From: Prevotella fusca JCM 17724
Lineage (GTDB): Bacteria; Bacteroidota; Bacteroidia; Bacteroidales; Bacteroidaceae
NCBI RefSeq assembly: GCF_001262015.1
Contig: NZ_CP012074.1
Coordinates: 1,682,501 to 1,746,500 of the forward strand
Length of the DNA: 64,000 bases
Direction of reading: 5' to 3'
Every line of letters begins with the position of its first letter. Positions within the stretch are counted from its first letter, which is position 1. Under the pieces are notes generated by a model. It saw nothing but the letters and a program-made list of their open reading frames with translations, made no database searches and was not told the origin of the DNA. Shown piece by piece: positions 61,335-64,000 of the stretch. The position numbers and the translations under genes are program-made.

Positions 61335-61575
61335 TTATTCAGAAGTGGGAATCATACGGATGGTATATCCGTTTTTCTCCACTTTACAGTCTCCGTCCAA
61401 ATTGATGAGCAGAGGCTTTTTCAGTGGAGTTGCGTGGTGGCTTTCAGCAGAACATTGATTTCACGGTTCAGTTTTTTTCTGCACCGATGTTGTTCTTGAT
61501 AATGGGACGAAGCAATGCCTCGATGTATTCCCGTTAGTTCTGCTTGTTCAACAGCTCATTGAGACTACAGCGCAA
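61335..61575 (-). pseudogene. Decayed gene fragment of unknown family
   Basis: The minus strand reads REYIEALLRPIIKNNIGAEK after an in-frame TAA, then in shifted frames NREINVLLKATTQLH and LLINLDGDCKVEKNGYTIRM, IPTSE, stop. At least one stop and one frameshift separate coherent protein segments. Family not recognised. Confidence 0.45.
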
Positions 61576-61695
61576 AACGCTTGCTCAGAACAACGTGTAT
61601 CTTGCACTTTTTATTTGATCTCAAAATGGAGTTTACCTCCAATAGTGCTAATAAACGGGCTTTATGTCCCAAAGTTAAACTTTAGTCCATGAGTT

Positions 61696-61914
61696 ATGCG
61701 AAAAGTGTGCGGTCTCAATGTTTACAAAGATAATGTTTTTGTGTGTATCGACAAAGAGAATGGCGTTAAAATTCAGTTTAATATAGGTATATTGAACTGG
61801 AATGTGGATGTTTTCCGTAATTTGCAGGTTTCCTTCTGCGATGCTTCCTTCTCAAGCGAGGCACTGAGGAAAAAACAAAGAGAAGTCAACGGAAAAATCC
61901 TTTTGGAAACTTGA
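61696..61914 (+). pseudogene. N-terminal remnant of an IS110-family transposase
   Basis: MRKVCGLNVYKDNVFVCIDK and FNIGILNWNVDVFRNLQV match the RuvC-like start of IS110 transposases (VCGIDVHKDxVFxCI). The catalytic Asp of GxDxxK is Asn here. Homology ends after ~48 residues, so only a fragment of a ~330-400-residue enzyme remains. 61915-62255 has no other gene that I can see. Confidence 0.65.
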
Positions 61915-62255
61915 ATTTCATATTTCTTAAAAAGAGTAAAGCTATTTATGGGTTTCTTATGATTATAAGTGAGTTGGGAGCTTGGTATGTCTGATTAGAA
62001 TAATCATGGTAGCTGCAGAATGTCCGATTAGAATAGTTTTTTGTCCACTTAGCATAGCTCTATCGATACTTTTTTCTTATAATTTTACAACAGATTCAGT
62101 AAAGAAGAACGTTTCCCTATGAACGAAAAATTACGATAGGAGGAACGTAGGCGAAGTTTGTTTTGCAAGTGTTTTGCGGGATTAATTGCTATATTAGCAG
62201 AAGGCGCATTACTTTATAAGCTCATTTATTTATTAACCTTTTAAAGAATTAAATT

Positions 62256-64000
62256 ATGGAGACAGATGACGACAGATTATCCAGGTACATAGACGGCATG
62301 AGGCGTCAGCGAGCAGGTGATTCAGAAGATGGTCGAAATGTATCCAGCAGCGGATATGTCAGACCTACTTTAGTATCCTCAAGTGGAAGTTCCGATACTG
62401 ACCGTCAGCGAACGGGTGGTTCTGAAGGAGGTCGAAATGTATCCAGCAGCGGATATATCAGACCTACTGGGGGATACTCAAGTGGAGGTTCCGATGCTGA
62501 CCGTCGGCGAGCCATCAATGCCTACATCAGCGGTCTCATCGCTGATAGCAGCTTGCTCACATCATCCGAAATAGGATCTACCGGACCGAGACAGTCAGGA
62601 CAGTATCTGAAAATACACCGTCGTGTGGACTGGCATGCCAAGGCGAAGACGTCGAGTGTTACCACCAGTTCAAACAACATCTTCCCCGGAGCGCTCATTG
62701 TGGTTGACGGAAATGTGACCTCGCTCAACCCCACCATTCTGAATGTGAAGCGCGGTAAGGTGAATGTGCGCGTGGAGCAGTTCAATGGAGCCGTTATCAG
62801 CGGGCGAGATTCCATTGTGGCTGATGCTTCCAAGGAATCCTCGGGAAGCATGGCCGTGGCTGTGGATCATGCCATTGATAATATCCTCCATGACTTCTAC
62901 AACTCGGGTGTTACCATCCCACCGGGCATCGTTGACAAGACGGAGACCTACCACAGTTACAAGGAGGCCGAGTTCGGCATGCATGCCTCGGCAGGCTATG
63001 CCGGTGCATCACTCAAGGCTTCTTATGAGTCGAGTAGCAATTCCTGCCGCAGTATTTCCATCCGTGACTTCTGTCAGAAGTACTACACGGTGAAAGCCGA
63101 CCTGCCCGATGGTGATTATTCGCAGCTATTCGGTGATGATGTAACAGTAGACATGTTGCGCCGGAAGATACAAAACAATGCTCTGCTTTTCGTGGACTCC
63201 GTAACCTACGGGCGTCGTGCCTACTACTGTTCCGAGATAGAGACCCACTCTTCGTCTATGCTCGCCACGGCAGAAGCAGCCTACAGTACTTACTTCTCTG
63301 CTGACTCGAAGTGGAAGAAGAGTTCGCAGGACATACGGTTCAAATCGTGGTTCGTGCTTGACGGAGGAAACATTGCTGGAACCAGTGCCTTCTATGAGGG
63401 TGTGCCTGGCACCAATCTCATGGCGAGTAGCGACGGACAGGAAGATGGGCAGCAGACCACCCTCGACCGTATCATCGCCTATCAGGATGAGATGAAGAGG
63501 CGAGTGAACAATTATGTGCAGAGCGGCATCTCCATCGACCGCAACACGCAGGGTGTCATTCTCTCCTATACCACCTCGTTCATGTCGAATAACCTTGTGG
63601 CTGCTCAATTTGGCAATACGGGCAGTTACATCGAAGAAACAGTCATCCCGATTCATCCCGTGCAGATACTTTTCCAGAACCGTCGAGAAAGACCGAGATA
63701 CATTAGTGCCAGTTGGACGGAATATACCGTAGACGATTACGGGAATATCTGGGAAAGCCAGGTGGAGTATCCGAAGACCCATGTCGGAGGTAAGAGGGGA
63801 CTCAGTATAGAAGTTACAAGGAACACCTATCAGGTGAAGAACATTAACATCAAGGTGTGGGAAGGTGACAGTGTAAATATCGTGTCGGGTGGAAATATTC
63901 TGCTCGATGCCGACAACAACTACTATCCTTCGGAGGAGGTTTACTATGTTGTCTACTGGAACAGGTCCATGAAGGCTGAACTGCTTGACAAGGCACATTG
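62256..64000 (+). CDS. Cholesterol-dependent-cytolysin-like protein, 3' end outside window
   Basis: Open from ATG 62256 to the window end (581 codons). After a Ser/Gly/Arg-rich N-terminus with two 33-residue repeats, the body follows the thiol-activated cytolysin fold: FPGALIVVDGNVTSLNPTIL, KRGKVNVRVEQFNG, FVDSVTYGRRAYYCSEIE (compare SVAYGRxxYxKxET), SSMLATAEAAY, and ISASWTEYTVDDYGN (compare VAWDEVSYDKEGN). Where the undecapeptide should follow, the sequence reads NINIKVWEGDSVNIVSGG, so the Trp-rich cholesterol loop is absent. No signal peptide. Likely a pore-forming toxin-like protein; target unknown. Confidence 0.8.
   Translation, partial: METDDDRLSRYIDGMRRQRAGDSEDGRNVSSSGYVRPTLVSSSGSSDTDRQRTGGSEGGRNVSSSGYIRPTGGYSSGGSDADRRRAINAYISGLIADSSLLTSSEIGSTGPRQSGQYLKIHRRVDWHAKAKTSSVTTSSNNIFPGALIVVDGNVTSLNPTILNVKRGKVNVRVEQFNGAVISGRDSIVADASKESSGSMAVAVDHAIDNILHDFYNSGVTIPPGIVDKTETYHSYKEAEFGMHASAGYAGASLKASYESSSNSCRSISIRDFCQKYYTVKADLPDGDYSQLFGDDVTVDMLRRKIQNNALLFVDSVTYGRRAYYCSEIETHSSSMLATAEAAYSTYFSADSKWKKSSQDIRFKSWFVLDGGNIAGTSAFYEGVPGTNLMASSDGQEDGQQTTLDRIIAYQDEMKRRVNNYVQSGISIDRNTQGVILSYTTSFMSNNLVAAQFGNTGSYIEETVIPIHPVQILFQNRRERPRYISASWTEYTVDDYGNIWESQVEYPKTHVGGKRGLSIEVTRNTYQVKNINIKVWEGDSVNIVSGGNILLDADNNYYPSEEVYYVVYWNRSMKAELLDKAH
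62304..62501 (+). repeat. Two tandem 99-bp in-frame repeats in the cytolysin-like gene
   Basis: 62304-62402 and 62403-62501 are direct repeats encoding R-Q-R-x-G-x-S-E-x-GRNVSSSGY-x-RPT, x-SSG-x-SD-x-D. A third start (CGTCGGCGAGCC) follows at 62502. A 99-bp unit keeps the frame, so copy number can change without breaking the protein. Confidence 0.9.

Noticed and set aside
63126..63998. Minus-strand ORF of 290 codons
   Set aside because: It is antisense to the cytolysin-like frame, whose family signatures are evident. The minus frame has no start context or motif.

Overview
The window looks like chromosome from an oral or gut Prevotella-type member of the Bacteroidota. I base this on the recurring promoter form TTG-N19/20-TAnnTTTG (for example before the pdx-region, rbfA, greA, alcohol dehydrogenase and manC genes), moderate-to-low GC, a GT3-type glycogen synthase, SusC-era TonB receptors, a hybrid two-component regulator, a Bacteroidota-type T6SS tube protein (TssD) and an NBU-like mobilizable element. 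The species assignment is inference.

Layout. 1-7,000: end of a DUF4112-like membrane protein, small secreted proteins and a glycogen pair (GT3 glycogen synthase, GT35 phosphorylase). 7,400-13,200, minus strand: a T6SS cargo operon reading TssD/Hcp with a C-terminal extension, a lipase-like effector, and six paralogous 175-residue membrane-anchored putative immunity genes that arose as a triplicated two-gene unit of 1,282 bp. 13,200-32,000: housekeeping and envelope genes (HU-like protein, RhuM-Fic fusion, FtsX/LolC-type permease, RbfA, TonB receptor, PLP synthase PdxST with a kinase-AraC fusion in front, WG-repeat pseudogene, a small RNA candidate, Zn alcohol dehydrogenase, GreA, HIT protein, HhH outer-membrane protein).

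32,151-36,832: an intact IS1380-family element, then a complete retron (PRTase-like effector, msr-msd RNA, reverse transcriptase), then a degenerate second IS1380 end in the same orientation. 36,972-56,092: a 19.1-kb integrative and mobilizable element inserted in the 3' end of tRNA-Leu(CAA). It is bounded by a 14-bp direct repeat and carries an integrase, a defence-like operon (HTH, PLD-SNF2 helicase, Eco57I-type methyltransferase broken by one in-frame stop, DUF4145, Schlafen/AlbA ATPase, RhuM, DprA-like protein) and mobilization/replication genes (relaxase, MobC-like, Toprim protein, SF3-like helicase, excisionase-like HTH).

56,348-64,000: manC, a 430-bp dispersed repeat (second copy at 6,580), a TPR hybrid sensor/AraC regulator, degenerate gene remains, and the 5' 580 codons of a cholesterol-dependent-cytolysin-like protein that runs off the window. 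The four most notable systems are the retron, the T6SS effector/immunity array with toxin-tail scars in its spacers, the cytolysin-like gene, and the apparently kinase-dead ThiD/PdxK-AraC regulator in front of pdxST.
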